From CAVOJV01 sp963696325 (GTDB lineage Bacteria > Pseudomonadota > Gammaproteobacteria > Competibacterales > Competibacteraceae), in assembly GCA_963696325.1 (NCBI GenBank), contig CAVOJV010000001.1:62001-126000 (forward strand): 64,000 nt of DNA. The letters run 5' to 3'. Each line of letters opens with the position of its first letter. Position 1 is the first letter of the stretch. The position numbers and the translations under genes are program-made. Shown here one piece after another: positions 1 to 7,768 of the stretch. Below the pieces are notes generated by a model that worked only from the letters and a program-made list of their open reading frames with translations, was not told where the DNA came from and did not search any database.

Positions 1-2
1 TG

Positions 3-869
3 ATGTCCAAACAGCAAGCGACGATCCCCTACGCCGACACGGCTTTTACCCGCTGTGTCCTCAGCACCCCGGAAGAATTCTTGGATCTGGGCAAGGCCGC
101 CTTGCTAATTGCCCAGGAAGCGTACCCAGGGTTGGACGTGAACGCCTATCTGGCACGCTTGGACACCATGGCCACTATGGTAAGGATGTGTTTACCCACC
201 CAGCCTTCGGTGCCAGAGACCATCCTGGCCATTAACCATACCTTGTTTGACGATCAAGGCCTTACCGGCAACCTGGAGGATTACTACGATCCCCGCAACA
301 GCTTTTTAAACGATGTCATGGATCGCAAGCTGGGGATTCCCATCTCGCTGTCGATCGTTTATCTGGAGGTAGGGCGGCGTGTAGGCCTCGCCCTCGAGGG
401 AGTGGGCTTTCCAGGACATTTCCTGGTCAAACTGCCGCTTGCCGATGGAGACCTGCTAGTGGATCCTTTTAATGGTGGCAGATCCCTCAGCCAAACGGAA
501 CTAGCCAACCGTGCCGCAGAAAGATTTGGCGCGCAGTCCCCTCCCTCTCACTCATACCTTCTCAAACTGATTGAACGTATTAGTAAAAAGGAAATTTTAG
601 CCCGCATGTTGCGCAACCTGAAAAACATTTACCTACACAAGCACGAGCTGACCAGAGCCCTCTCGACCAGCAACCAGCTTCTGGCCGCGGCCCCCCACAG
701 CGCCATGGATATTCGCGACCGCGGCATGATATTGGAGTACCTGGAATGCCCCCACGCAGCAGCGACTGATTACCAACGCTACTTGCAACTGGCGCCCAAT
801 GTCGAGGATTACGACGAAATTCGCAGCCGGATGATCGGCTTGCGCAAGATAATCCCGTCCTATAACTGA
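3..869 (+). CDS. SirB1 family protein (transglutaminase-like plus TPR)
   Basis: A 288-residue soluble protein. Residues about 90-160 carry the SirB1/transglutaminase-like core: YYDPRNSFLNDVMDRKLG, then GIPISLSIVYLEVGRR, then GHFLVK and DPFNGG. The His and Asp of a transglutaminase triad are visible in the last two motifs, but I do not see a clear catalytic Cys at the usual place, so enzymatic activity is doubtful. The last 90 residues look like TPR helices (repeated Ala/Leu-rich segments ending in YQRYLQLAP). Family members are widespread in proteobacteria and poorly characterised. The ATG at position 3 begins almost at the window edge, so a longer N terminus upstream cannot be excluded. There is no signal peptide, so it is probably cytoplasmic. 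Confidence 0.85.
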   Translation: MSKQQATIPYADTAFTRCVLSTPEEFLDLGKAALLIAQEAYPGLDVNAYLARLDTMATMVRMCLPTQPSVPETILAINHTLFDDQGLTGNLEDYYDPRNSFLNDVMDRKLGIPISLSIVYLEVGRRVGLALEGVGFPGHFLVKLPLADGDLLVDPFNGGRSLSQTELANRAAERFGAQSPPSHSYLLKLIERISKKEILARMLRNLKNIYLHKHELTRALSTSNQLLAAAPHSAMDIRDRGMILEYLECPHAAATDYQRYLQLAPNVEDYDEIRSRMIGLRKIIPSYN

Positions 870-933
870 ATCACGCGAGTTTTTCAGAGCATACGATCAT
901 TTGGCATTCCTCCATAGAGTTGATCTAACCTTT

Positions 934-1491
934 ATGAACATCAAAGACGATCTGGTCCGCCACTATCGTTGGCTTCGTCAGTACGGGCTCAACGATTCCC
1001 ACAGCGGCAACGCTTCGATTCGCAATGAGGACTCTATCTGGATTACCCCCACTGGTTGCTGTGCAGATACCGTTACCAGCGGCGACCTGGTGGAGTGTGA
1101 TAGCAACGGCATGGTTGGCAAGGGCGCTTCCTTGGACGCACCTTTGCATATCGCCATTTATCAGGCTAACCCGCTGACCCGAGTCATGTTACATAGCCAT
1201 GGCCCTTACAGCGTTGCCATGACCATGGATACCGAAGAGTTCACACCCACCGACTTTGAAGGGCAACTCTATTTCAGTCGGGTACCGGTGATCACTATTC
1301 CCTACGACCGCTACCTGGAGGATTCTCCACGGTTGGTGGCCAAAGTCCTCGCGGAATACCCGATTGCGGTGGTGCGTGGTCATGGCGTCTATGCTTGTGC
1401 AGAAAGCCTTACCCTGGCCTACAAGTGGGCCTGTTCACTGGAACTGTCGGCCAAAACCGCCTTCATCGCCCGGCAAGCGGGAAAAATCTGA
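934..1491 (+). CDS. Class II aldolase/adducin family protein
   Basis: About 185 residues. The class II aldolase (fuculose-phosphate aldolase/AraD) fold is indicated by SGNASIR near the N terminus, the zinc-binding HSHG motif (VMLHSHGPYSVAM) in the middle and VVRGHGVYA near the C terminus, which supplies the third His. The family catalyses retro-aldol cleavage or epimerisation of sugar phosphates, or decarboxylation. The substrate cannot be read from sequence. I prefer the ATG at 934 over an in-frame TTG at 901, because family members begin close to the 'DDLVRHYRWLRQYGLNDSHSGN' type helix and a TTG is less likely. It follows the SirB1-like gene by about 65 bases and could be co-transcribed with it. 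Confidence 0.85.
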   Translation: MNIKDDLVRHYRWLRQYGLNDSHSGNASIRNEDSIWITPTGCCADTVTSGDLVECDSNGMVGKGASLDAPLHIAIYQANPLTRVMLHSHGPYSVAMTMDTEEFTPTDFEGQLYFSRVPVITIPYDRYLEDSPRLVAKVLAEYPIAVVRGHGVYACAESLTLAYKWACSLELSAKTAFIARQAGKI

Positions 1492-1505
1492 ACTGTCCGC
1501 TATCG

Positions 1506-1670
1506 TCAGATTTCTAACATCTCGAAATCTTCCTTGCCTGCACCGCATTCTGGGCACCGCCAAGCCAGCGGTACATCCTCCCAGCGCGTGCCGGGCGGAA
1601 TACCGTCTTCCGGCCAACCTTTTTCCTCTTCATAAATGAAGCCACAAATCACGCACATATAGGTCTTCAT
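1506..1670 (-). CDS. Rubredoxin
   Basis: A 54-residue rubredoxin. The two CxxC knuckles are present, CVICG near the start and CPECG near the end, with the conserved GWPEDGIPPGTRWEDVP loop between them. It binds one iron by four Cys and is a small cytoplasmic one-electron carrier, for example to alkane hydroxylases or in oxidative-stress reduction; the partner here is unknown. The ATG at 1670 gives the usual family length. An upstream in-frame start would add 29 unrelated residues. In pseudomonads and relatives a rubredoxin gene sits divergent from thiD/thiE/hemL. Here it is divergent from thiE, and thiD is absent from that gap. Confidence 0.95.
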   Translation of the reverse strand: MKTYMCVICGFIYEEEKGWPEDGIPPGTRWEDVPLAWRCPECGAGKEDFEMLEI

Positions 1671-1790
1671 AGGTTCTCTGCACGATGCTAAAAAGAGCTG
1701 CATTTTCCCATGTCTACCCGACGAGTGAAACCCGCCACAAAATGCCAAAGTTAGCAATTATTGGAGCATCACCGATGACGGTGAGTCGGA

Positions 1791-2459
1791 TTGACTAGCT
1801 CCTCCCGCCGCATTCACGGCCTTTATGCCATCACCGAGGCCGGTCTGATTGCCGCTGACCGATTTGCGGAGGCGGTGGAACAGGCCATTCTGGGCGGTGC
1901 CCGGCTCATTCAGTATCGTGACAAAAGCGCCAATCTCGAGCGGCGCCTGCAGGAAGCCAGGGTGCTGAACACCCTCTGCAAGGTCCATGGCATACCGTTG
2001 ATCATCAACGATGATGTCGAATTAGCGGTGACGGTAAGCGCCGCGGGCGTGCATCTGGGCAAGGACGATGCGGACCTGACGAGTGCGCGGGCACGGTTGG
2101 GAGAGTCGGCCATCATCGGCGTCTCCTGCTATGACCGCCTGGACTTGGCGATGGCCGCCGAGCAGGCGGGTGCCGATTATGCAGCCTTCGGCAGCTTCTT
2201 CTCCTCTCCTACCAAACCTGCCGCAGTGCGCGCCGATGTCGAACTACTGCGGACGGCGCGGCGGCACTTAAGCTTTCCCATCGTGGCTATCGGCGGCATT
2301 ACCCCAGCCAATGGCAGCTCACTGGTGGCGGCCGGAGCCGATTGCCTGGCAGTGATCAGTGGGGTATTTGGCCAGGACGACGTCCGCAGTGCCGCCCGCG
2401 CCTATGCCGAGTTGTACGACTTTAACGCTAACGCCACACCACGCAGGAACGCTCCATGA
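1791..2459 (+). CDS. thiE: Thiamine-phosphate synthase
   Basis: A 222-residue TIM-barrel enzyme that joins HMP-pyrophosphate and thiazole-phosphate to give thiamine monophosphate. Diagnostic motifs in order are IQYRDKSAN (substrate loop), LIINDDVELA, GVHLGKDDADL, GVSCYD, FGSFFSSPTKP and PIVAIGGITPAN, with GADCLAVISGVF at the end. The only reasonable start is the TTG at 1791, preceded by a GGTGAG Shine-Dalgarno-like stretch; nearby ATG and GTG codons lie in other frames and close at once. It overlaps the start of hemL by four bases (ATGA), so the two are translationally coupled. No TPP riboswitch is recognisable upstream. Confidence 0.95.
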   Translation: MTSSSRRIHGLYAITEAGLIAADRFAEAVEQAILGGARLIQYRDKSANLERRLQEARVLNTLCKVHGIPLIINDDVELAVTVSAAGVHLGKDDADLTSARARLGESAIIGVSCYDRLDLAMAAEQAGADYAAFGSFFSSPTKPAAVRADVELLRTARRHLSFPIVAIGGITPANGSSLVAAGADCLAVISGVFGQDDVRSAARAYAELYDFNANATPRRNAP

Positions 2460-3732
2460 CTCGATCCCAAGACCTGTTTGCGGAAGCCCAGCACTATATT
2501 CCCGGCGGTGTAAACTCGCCGGTGCGCGCGTTTCGCGGCGTCGGCGGCGAACCAATCTTCTTCAAACGCGGTCACGGTGCTTACCTGTACGATGAAGATG
2601 ATCGCCGTTATATCGACTTTGTGGGTTCGTGGGGACCCATGATCGCCGGTCACGCCCATCCGGAGATCGTCCGCGCCGTGCAAGAGGCTGCCGCGCACGG
2701 CTTGAGCTTCGGGGCCCCAACCGCCAACGAAACCGCGCTGGCGAAAAAGCTCTGTGAAGTCGTGCCATCCATCGAGCTGGTACGCATGTGCAACTCCGGC
2801 ACCGAGGCCACGATGAGCGCCATCCGCCTCGCCCGGGCTTTCACGGGCAGAGACAAGATCGTTAAATTCGAAGGCTGTTATCACGGCCATTCCGATTCCC
2901 TGTTGGTGAAGGCAGGCTCCGGCGCCCTTACCCTGGGCGTGCCTACTTCTCCTGGCGTCCCGACGGATCTGGCCGCTCATACGCTGACCATGACCTTCAA
3001 TGAACTGGATGGCGTGCACGAAGCCTTCCGGATGCTGGGTGAGCGGATCGCCTGCATCATCGTGGAACCGGTGGCCGGCAACATGAACTGTATTCCGCCC
3101 AATACCGGCTTCCTGGAGGGACTGCGGCAATCTGCGACGAGTACGGCAGCCTGTTGATCTTCGACGAAGTGATGACGGGCTTCCGGGTGGCTTTAGGTGG
3201 GGCCCAGGCTCGCTACGGAGTGATGCCGGATGTCACGACCCTGGGCAAGGTCATCGGTGGCGGCATGCCGGTGGGTGCCTTTGGCGGCCGGCGCGACATT
3301 ATGGAGCAACTGGCGCCTCTGGGTCCGGTCTACCAGGCCGGCACCCTGTCCGGCAACCCGGTAGCGATGGCAGCGGGACTCGCCACATTGAAGCTGATTT
3401 CAGTTCCTGGTTTCTATGCGGCACTGGAGGCCAAGACCCGTATCTTCGCGACAGGCATGTTGGCAGCCGCCCGCGCTGCCGGCATCCCGCTGACGGCCAA
3501 CCAAGTGGGCGGCATGTTTGGCCTGTTCTTCACCGAGGCAGCTGTCACCTGTTATGCGCAGGCCACGGCCTGCAACATCGAACACTTTAAAGCCTTTTTC
3601 CATGGCCTGCTCGAAGCAGGCGTTTATCTGGCGCCCTCTGCTTATGAAGCTGGTTTTATGTCCGCCGCTCATACTGACGCGGACATTCAGGATACCCTAG
3701 CGGCGGCGGAAGGGGTGTTCGCTCGGCTTTAG
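2456..3732 (+). pseudogene. hemL: Glutamate-1-semialdehyde 2,1-aminomutase, frame-broken
   Basis: PLP enzyme of the C5 tetrapyrrole pathway (glutamate-1-semialdehyde to 5-aminolevulinate). The N-terminal part, about 226 good residues, runs from MTRSQDLFAEAQHYIPGGVNSPVRAF through GSWGPMIAGHAHP, MCNSGTEATMSAIRLARA and EGCYHGHSD to IIVEPVAGNMNC. At about 3126-3130 the frame breaks. The C-terminal part then continues from ICDEYGSLLIFDEVMTGFR in the +1 frame with the PLP Lys motif TLGKVIGGGMPVGAFGG, GTLSGNPVAMAAG and a normal end. One missing base, most simply a G after CGG, restores about 425 residues, the normal family length. No other defect is seen. Real decay or a sequencing error cannot be told apart; error is favoured because the pathway is essential. 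The 3' end overlaps dsbB tail to tail by four bases. Confidence 0.92.
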
Positions 3733-4262
3733 GCAGCCCGCATCCAGTTGCGCAGTGCACCTGTCAACCCCAGTCCGATGAACATGATCAGCGTCCAAGC
3801 TGGGATGCTAAGGTTCAGGAAAGCCCAGTCGATGACGGCGCAATCCCCGGAACCCTTCAGGACTCGACGGATGGTATCACCGATGGGAAAAGTTTCCAGC
3901 ATATACTCCAGGGTCGGCCCACAAGCGGGCACCTGATCGGGCGGCAAATGTTGTAACCAGACATGGCGGGCCGCGATGGCCGCCCCTGCGGCAGCGGTCA
4001 AGGCGATCAAGACCCCGTACACCCGAGCACCAGCGGCAGCGGGGTTATGAGTAGCCGCCGCGAGAAAAATCAAGCCCATGACGAACATGGCCAGGCGCTG
4101 AAAGATACAGAGGGGACAGGGATCTAGATGCAGATAGGACTGAAAATAAAGATAAGCAATCCCCAAGCCCGCCATACAGATGATGAAACCCGCGCTATTG
4201 AGCAGCCGCCGGGATGGCAACCACAGCGGGCGAGCCGCGAGGGCGATGGTTTGTTCTTGCAT
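3729..4262 (-). CDS. dsbB: Disulfide bond formation protein B
   Basis: A 177-residue inner-membrane quinone reductase that reoxidises DsbA. Four hydrophobic segments are visible. The first periplasmic loop has the redox pair in PCPLCIFQR, and the second has a Cys in VPACGPTLEYMLETFP and another in GSGDCAVIDW, matching the two essential disulfide pairs of DsbB. The AWTLIMF segment before the last helix is also typical. Its length is normal. It is transcribed towards hemL and overlaps that gene's stop by four bases. The DsbA partner is not in this window. Confidence 0.95.
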   Translation of the reverse strand: MQEQTIALAARPLWLPSRRLLNSAGFIICMAGLGIAYLYFQSYLHLDPCPLCIFQRLAMFVMGLIFLAAATHNPAAAGARVYGVLIALTAAAGAAIAARHVWLQHLPPDQVPACGPTLEYMLETFPIGDTIRRVLKGSGDCAVIDWAFLNLSIPAWTLIMFIGLGLTGALRNWMRAA

Positions 4263-4307
4263 AGACTGAAAAGTCCTCTTGGCCAGTTATAGTCGGATTA
4301 CTTCTGA

Positions 4308-5054
4308 TCAAAGCTCATCAAGGTAGTCGATACCGCCCAACTGACGCATCTGCCTCAAGATCCAGGACTGCCGTTCGCGCACGTAGGCGGATGGAGCATT
4401 AACTGGGTAATACAAAGGATTAGGCAATACCGCTGCCAGCAGGGCTGCCTCCTCTGGCCGCAACTGTTGGGCTGATTTATTAAAAAAGCGCCGGCTGGCG
4501 GCTTCCACGCCAAAGGTCTGCTCACCCAGTTCAATGATGTTGAGATAAACCTCCAGAATCCGCTGCTTGGGCCACAGCAACTCGAGGAGCACCGTAAACC
4601 AAGCCTCCAACGCCTTGCGCAGCAGGCTGCGACCATGCCAAAGAAAGAGATTCTTAGCCACCTGCTGGCTGATCGTGCTGGCCCCGCGCAAAGCTTTACC
4701 CTGGGCTTTGTCTTCCAGAACCTGCTGGATGGCTCGAAAGTCAAACCCCCAGTGCGCCGGAAATCGCTGGTCTTCTCCAGCCACCACCGCCAAGGCCATG
4801 TGGGGAGAGATCGCGCCGTAGGGAACCCAGGTATAACGAAGCAGCACCGGCACCTTTCCCTGAGCCATCCACGCAGACTGAATATAATGCTGTAGCATAT
4901 AGCTGGACAGCGGTGGCGCTGCCCAGCGGAAAACCATCACCAGCAGAATCGAGACTATCACGAACACCAGCAGACAGCGGTAGCTCCACCGAAAGACCAC
5001 CTGGAGCGGAAATCGGCTTTTGACAGGGGATTGATGCTTAGAAAGCAAATCCAA
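4308..5054 (-). CDS. mtgA: Monofunctional biosynthetic peptidoglycan transglycosylase
   Basis: A 248-residue single-pass inner-membrane GT51 enzyme that polymerises lipid II glycan chains without a transpeptidase domain. One N-terminal membrane helix (residues about 25-45) is followed by the GT51 motifs: EDQRFPAHWGFDF (catalytic Glu), GASTISQQVAKNLFLW, RKALEAWFTVLLE, KQRILEVYLNIIELG and GVEAASRRFF. The start is a TTG at 5054, preceded by GGAGAGG at good spacing; no in-frame ATG gives the expected N terminus. It lies between dsbB and opgH, all on the minus strand, which groups cell-envelope functions. Confidence 0.93.
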   Translation of the reverse strand: MDLLSKHQSPVKSRFPLQVVFRWSYRCLLVFVIVSILLVMVFRWAAPPLSSYMLQHYIQSAWMAQGKVPVLLRYTWVPYGAISPHMALAVVAGEDQRFPAHWGFDFRAIQQVLEDKAQGKALRGASTISQQVAKNLFLWHGRSLLRKALEAWFTVLLELLWPKQRILEVYLNIIELGEQTFGVEAASRRFFNKSAQQLRPEEAALLAAVLPNPLYYPVNAPSAYVRERQSWILRQMRQLGGIDYLDEL

Positions 5055-5075
5055 CCCCTCTCCATATAGTTATGG

Positions 5076-7160
5076 CTATTCCCGAATCGATAACGCCCCG
5101 ATATGTGGATGACCCCAGGCCAGGATATGCAGCCGTCGCAGGGTATCCTGATCCGCCAAAAGTTCCCGTTTTTCGGCCGCACTCAAACTGTGCGGCCCGT
5201 CTTCTAGCAGTTGATAGATTAAACTTTCCAGGTAATGCCGACGCCGTCTGCTCGGCGCATGCAAATGCGCCGGTAACAGCGCAATGTGCAAGGCATTCAC
5301 GAAAGGCTCGATAAATGCTTGACTAAAACGGCCGGCACCCGCCACGGGCGGGGCCGGCATTTCCGCATCCTTGCGCATATTATCCCGCAGAAATTGCAGC
5401 ACCTGAGGAAGGCTGGTTTCTTGGGGTGTTAGGAACAACCCCCACTTCCTAGCCTGTCTGCCCAGTGTCATGCTGCTCGAAAACATCGACAGGGGAATCG
5501 CCAACACCAGCCCCAGCAGGACCGGGGTAAACCACCAAAAGAAAGTTGGGACATACCAATAAGTCGCTGCCCCAACAACGATGCCCAGCAAGGTCTGACC
5601 ACCGTGCGCAAGGACCGCCTCCGTAAAGCCGGTTTGATGGTCGCCTCGCTGTTGCGGAGGCCAACCGACATTGCGCCTGAACAGAATGGCTAATACGAAC
5701 TTGGTTTGAAACAGCATGAGCACGGGTGCCAGCAACATCGAAAACGCGCTTTCCAAGATTAGACTCAACCCCGCTCTAATGAGGCCGCCGAAAGATTCGC
5801 GCAAGTTGGTATCCGCAATCAACAATAGCCATGCCAGCAATTTAGGCAGAAACAACATCGCAAGAGTAACCACCAGGACGGTGGTCATTTGAACGGCGTA
5901 GGAAATCGGCCACACCGGAAACAGGCTATCGCCAAAGAAATAAATCGGCCGCGCCAGCGATTCGATAAAGGCTTCGAGGCCGGTTACGATCAGAAACAAC
6001 AGCCAGAGCGGCGAAGCCAGATAAGACATCACCCCCATTAGAAAATGGACCCGGCTAACGGGGTGCCAACCATGAGCCAGCACCAGGCGACTGTGTTGCA
6101 GGTTGCCCTGGCACCAGCGACGGTCCCGCTTGGCATAGTCAATCAGGGTGGGGGGAATCTCCTCAAAACTGCCGCCCAGGTCATAGGCCAGCCACACCGC
6201 CCAGCCGGCCCGCCGCAACAACGCCGCTTCGACGAAATCGTGGCTCAGTATCTCGCCGCCAAACGGCTCCTTACCAGGCAGTTTAGGCAAACCGCAGTGG
6301 TCAACAAAGGGCTTGACACGAATGATGGCATTGTGGCCCCAATAGTTGCCTTCGCTCAACTGCCAGAAGTTCAGACCGGCGGTGAACATGCGCCCATACA
6401 CGGCGCCCGCGAACTGGAGAACACGGGCAAACAGCGACTCCCGGTTTACGGGCACCGGCGGCACCTGGATGATGGCCACCCCTGGATTGCAATCCATCAG
6501 CCGAACCATCTCGGTCAGGGTCGCGCCGGCCATCACACTGTCGGCGTCGAGAGTGATCATATAGCGGTAGCGACCACCCCAGTGGGCGCAGAAATCGGCG
6601 ATATTGCCGCTCTTACGACTGGTATTTTGCGGACGATTGCGGTAAAAAACTCGCCCCCGGCCGTGCAGATCGCGACACATCGCGTGCCACTGCATTTCCT
6701 CCTCGACCCAAATGTCCGGATCGCGAGTATCGCTGAGGACAAAAACATCGAATCGTTCATGCTGCCCGGTTTCTACGAGGGACTGGTAGATAGCCCGTAG
6801 TCCAGCAAAAACCCTTACCGGATCTTCATTGTAGATAGGCATGACCAATGCCGTTCTAGCCGGGGGCTCCACCCCGGCATCGGTTCGCGCTTGCTCCCCA
6901 GTGGTTGAAATCGCATAGCGGTCGCGCTGAGTCAGGCAGATCACAAACCCGATGGTCGCCGTCCAGAACGACACGCAGATCCAGGCGAACAGAATGGCGT
7001 AAAGAACCAGTAGGAACAACTTCAGCGGGCTGATGCCACCGGGCTGGAAAACGCTGGCCAGCAAGCCCAGTGCAGCCAGGGTCGTTATCGCGACGAGAGA
7101 GAGAAATACCAGGCGTCGGATTGCGTGCCCCGTCGGCATGAATTGCAGCGGATTAGCCAT
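5076..7160 (-). CDS. opgH: Glucans biosynthesis glucosyltransferase H
   Basis: A 694-residue inner-membrane GT2 enzyme that makes the beta-1,2 glucan backbone of osmoregulated periplasmic glucans from UDP-glucose. Visible features are two N-terminal membrane helices, RTALVMPIYNEDP, the metal-binding TLDADSVMAG, GHNAIIRVKPF, the catalytic-base region LSHDFVEAALLRRAGW and KRDRRWCQGNLQH, then several C-terminal helices. The start chosen is the ATG at 7160, which overlaps the stop of the preceding ORF as TGATG; a start 15 codons upstream is possible but would bury the coupling. It is about 150 residues shorter than the E. coli enzyme because the N-terminal cytoplasmic part is missing. Upstream partners are the 202-residue ORF and opgG. 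The plus-strand reading through 6045-6800 is an antisense shadow. Confidence 0.93.
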   Translation of the reverse strand: MANPLQFMPTGHAIRRLVFLSLVAITTLAALGLLASVFQPGGISPLKLFLLVLYAILFAWICVSFWTATIGFVICLTQRDRYAISTTGEQARTDAGVEPPARTALVMPIYNEDPVRVFAGLRAIYQSLVETGQHERFDVFVLSDTRDPDIWVEEEMQWHAMCRDLHGRGRVFYRNRPQNTSRKSGNIADFCAHWGGRYRYMITLDADSVMAGATLTEMVRLMDCNPGVAIIQVPPVPVNRESLFARVLQFAGAVYGRMFTAGLNFWQLSEGNYWGHNAIIRVKPFVDHCGLPKLPGKEPFGGEILSHDFVEAALLRRAGWAVWLAYDLGGSFEEIPPTLIDYAKRDRRWCQGNLQHSRLVLAHGWHPVSRVHFLMGVMSYLASPLWLLFLIVTGLEAFIESLARPIYFFGDSLFPVWPISYAVQMTTVLVVTLAMLFLPKLLAWLLLIADTNLRESFGGLIRAGLSLILESAFSMLLAPVLMLFQTKFVLAILFRRNVGWPPQQRGDHQTGFTEAVLAHGGQTLLGIVVGAATYWYVPTFFWWFTPVLLGLVLAIPLSMFSSSMTLGRQARKWGLFLTPQETSLPQVLQFLRDNMRKDAEMPAPPVAGAGRFSQAFIEPFVNALHIALLPAHLHAPSRRRRHYLESLIYQLLEDGPHSLSAAEKRELLADQDTLRRLHILAWGHPHIGALSIRE

Positions 7161-7768
7161 CAGCGTTTCCCAAATATAGTAAATAACTTGCCGAAACTGA
7201 CCCACAAAAAATGCAGGCAGCGGCGCCCCCAGAAGAGCAGGTTCAATGAGAAGAGATCGATCCTTTGGGGCTCCATGGGCAACCCGGCAGGCGCCGGAAC
7301 CGCCGGTGCGAAAGCCCCTGGCAAAGCGGCGACCAGCGCGCGTTGATCAACGCTCAGCAAGGCCGCGGGCCAGTCTGGTGTCGCGCCACTGAGCAAGGCT
7401 ACCCGCGCCATCGCCAGTTCCTGCGCCAGCGGTTTATGATCGAACTCCAGTACGCTGGCCAGCCATTCATCCAGCATCGCCAGGGTTTCCTCGATGGAGA
7501 AAATGGCAAGATCGATAACCGCTGTTTCCGCTTCCAACGCATCGACCCGCTGCATCACCCGCCGCGTCAACGCGGTCAACTGCTCTGCATCCGTTACCCC
7601 GAGTGCACGCCAATAGGCCGTCACCCGGTTAGTAACTTCACCCCAGGAAAGTGCCGGCTCGCGCTGATGGCCAGCCGAGGCGACCAGAGAAAGCGCCAGC
7701 GCTGCGCTGGGGCCATGAGTCGCTGCCTGGGGTCGCAAGCCTATTTTTTGTTCCACTGATAGCTCCAT
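7160..7768 (-). CDS. Uncharacterised ORF between opgG and opgH
   Basis: A 202-residue protein that I cannot assign to a named family. It is Ala/Leu-rich and mostly helical. Residues about 100-140 (IFSIEETLAMLDEWLASVLEF) look like an amphipathic helix pair. A Pro/Ala linker (FAPAVPAPAGLPMEPQ) is followed by a strongly hydrophobic C terminus with basic residues (NLLFWGRRCLHFLWVSF) that could be membrane-associated. It overlaps opgG by 28 bases and its TGA overlaps the opgH ATG (TGATG), so translation of all three should be coupled. Position and composition suggest it stands in for the N-terminal cytoplasmic region that longer OpgH proteins carry; this is inference. An ancient split, a frameshift, or an independent partner protein are all possible. 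Confidence 0.7.
   Translation of the reverse strand: MELSVEQKIGLRPQAATHGPSAALALSLVASAGHQREPALSWGEVTNRVTAYWRALGVTDAEQLTALTRRVMQRVDALEAETAVIDLAIFSIEETLAMLDEWLASVLEFDHKPLAQELAMARVALLSGATPDWPAALLSVDQRALVAALPGAFAPAVPAPAGLPMEPQRIDLFSLNLLFWGRRCLHFLWVSFGKLFTIFGKR

Noticed and set aside
1671..1790. Possible TPP riboswitch before thiE
   Set aside because: No CTGAGA-type conserved segment or the expected helices; the gap is only about 120 bases.
3120..3140. Programmed ribosomal frameshift in hemL
   Set aside because: No slippery heptamer, no stimulatory pseudoknot seen, and no precedent for hemL.
6045..6800. Plus-strand open frame (251 codons) within opgH
   Set aside because: Antisense to the conserved glucosyltransferase core; no independent support.
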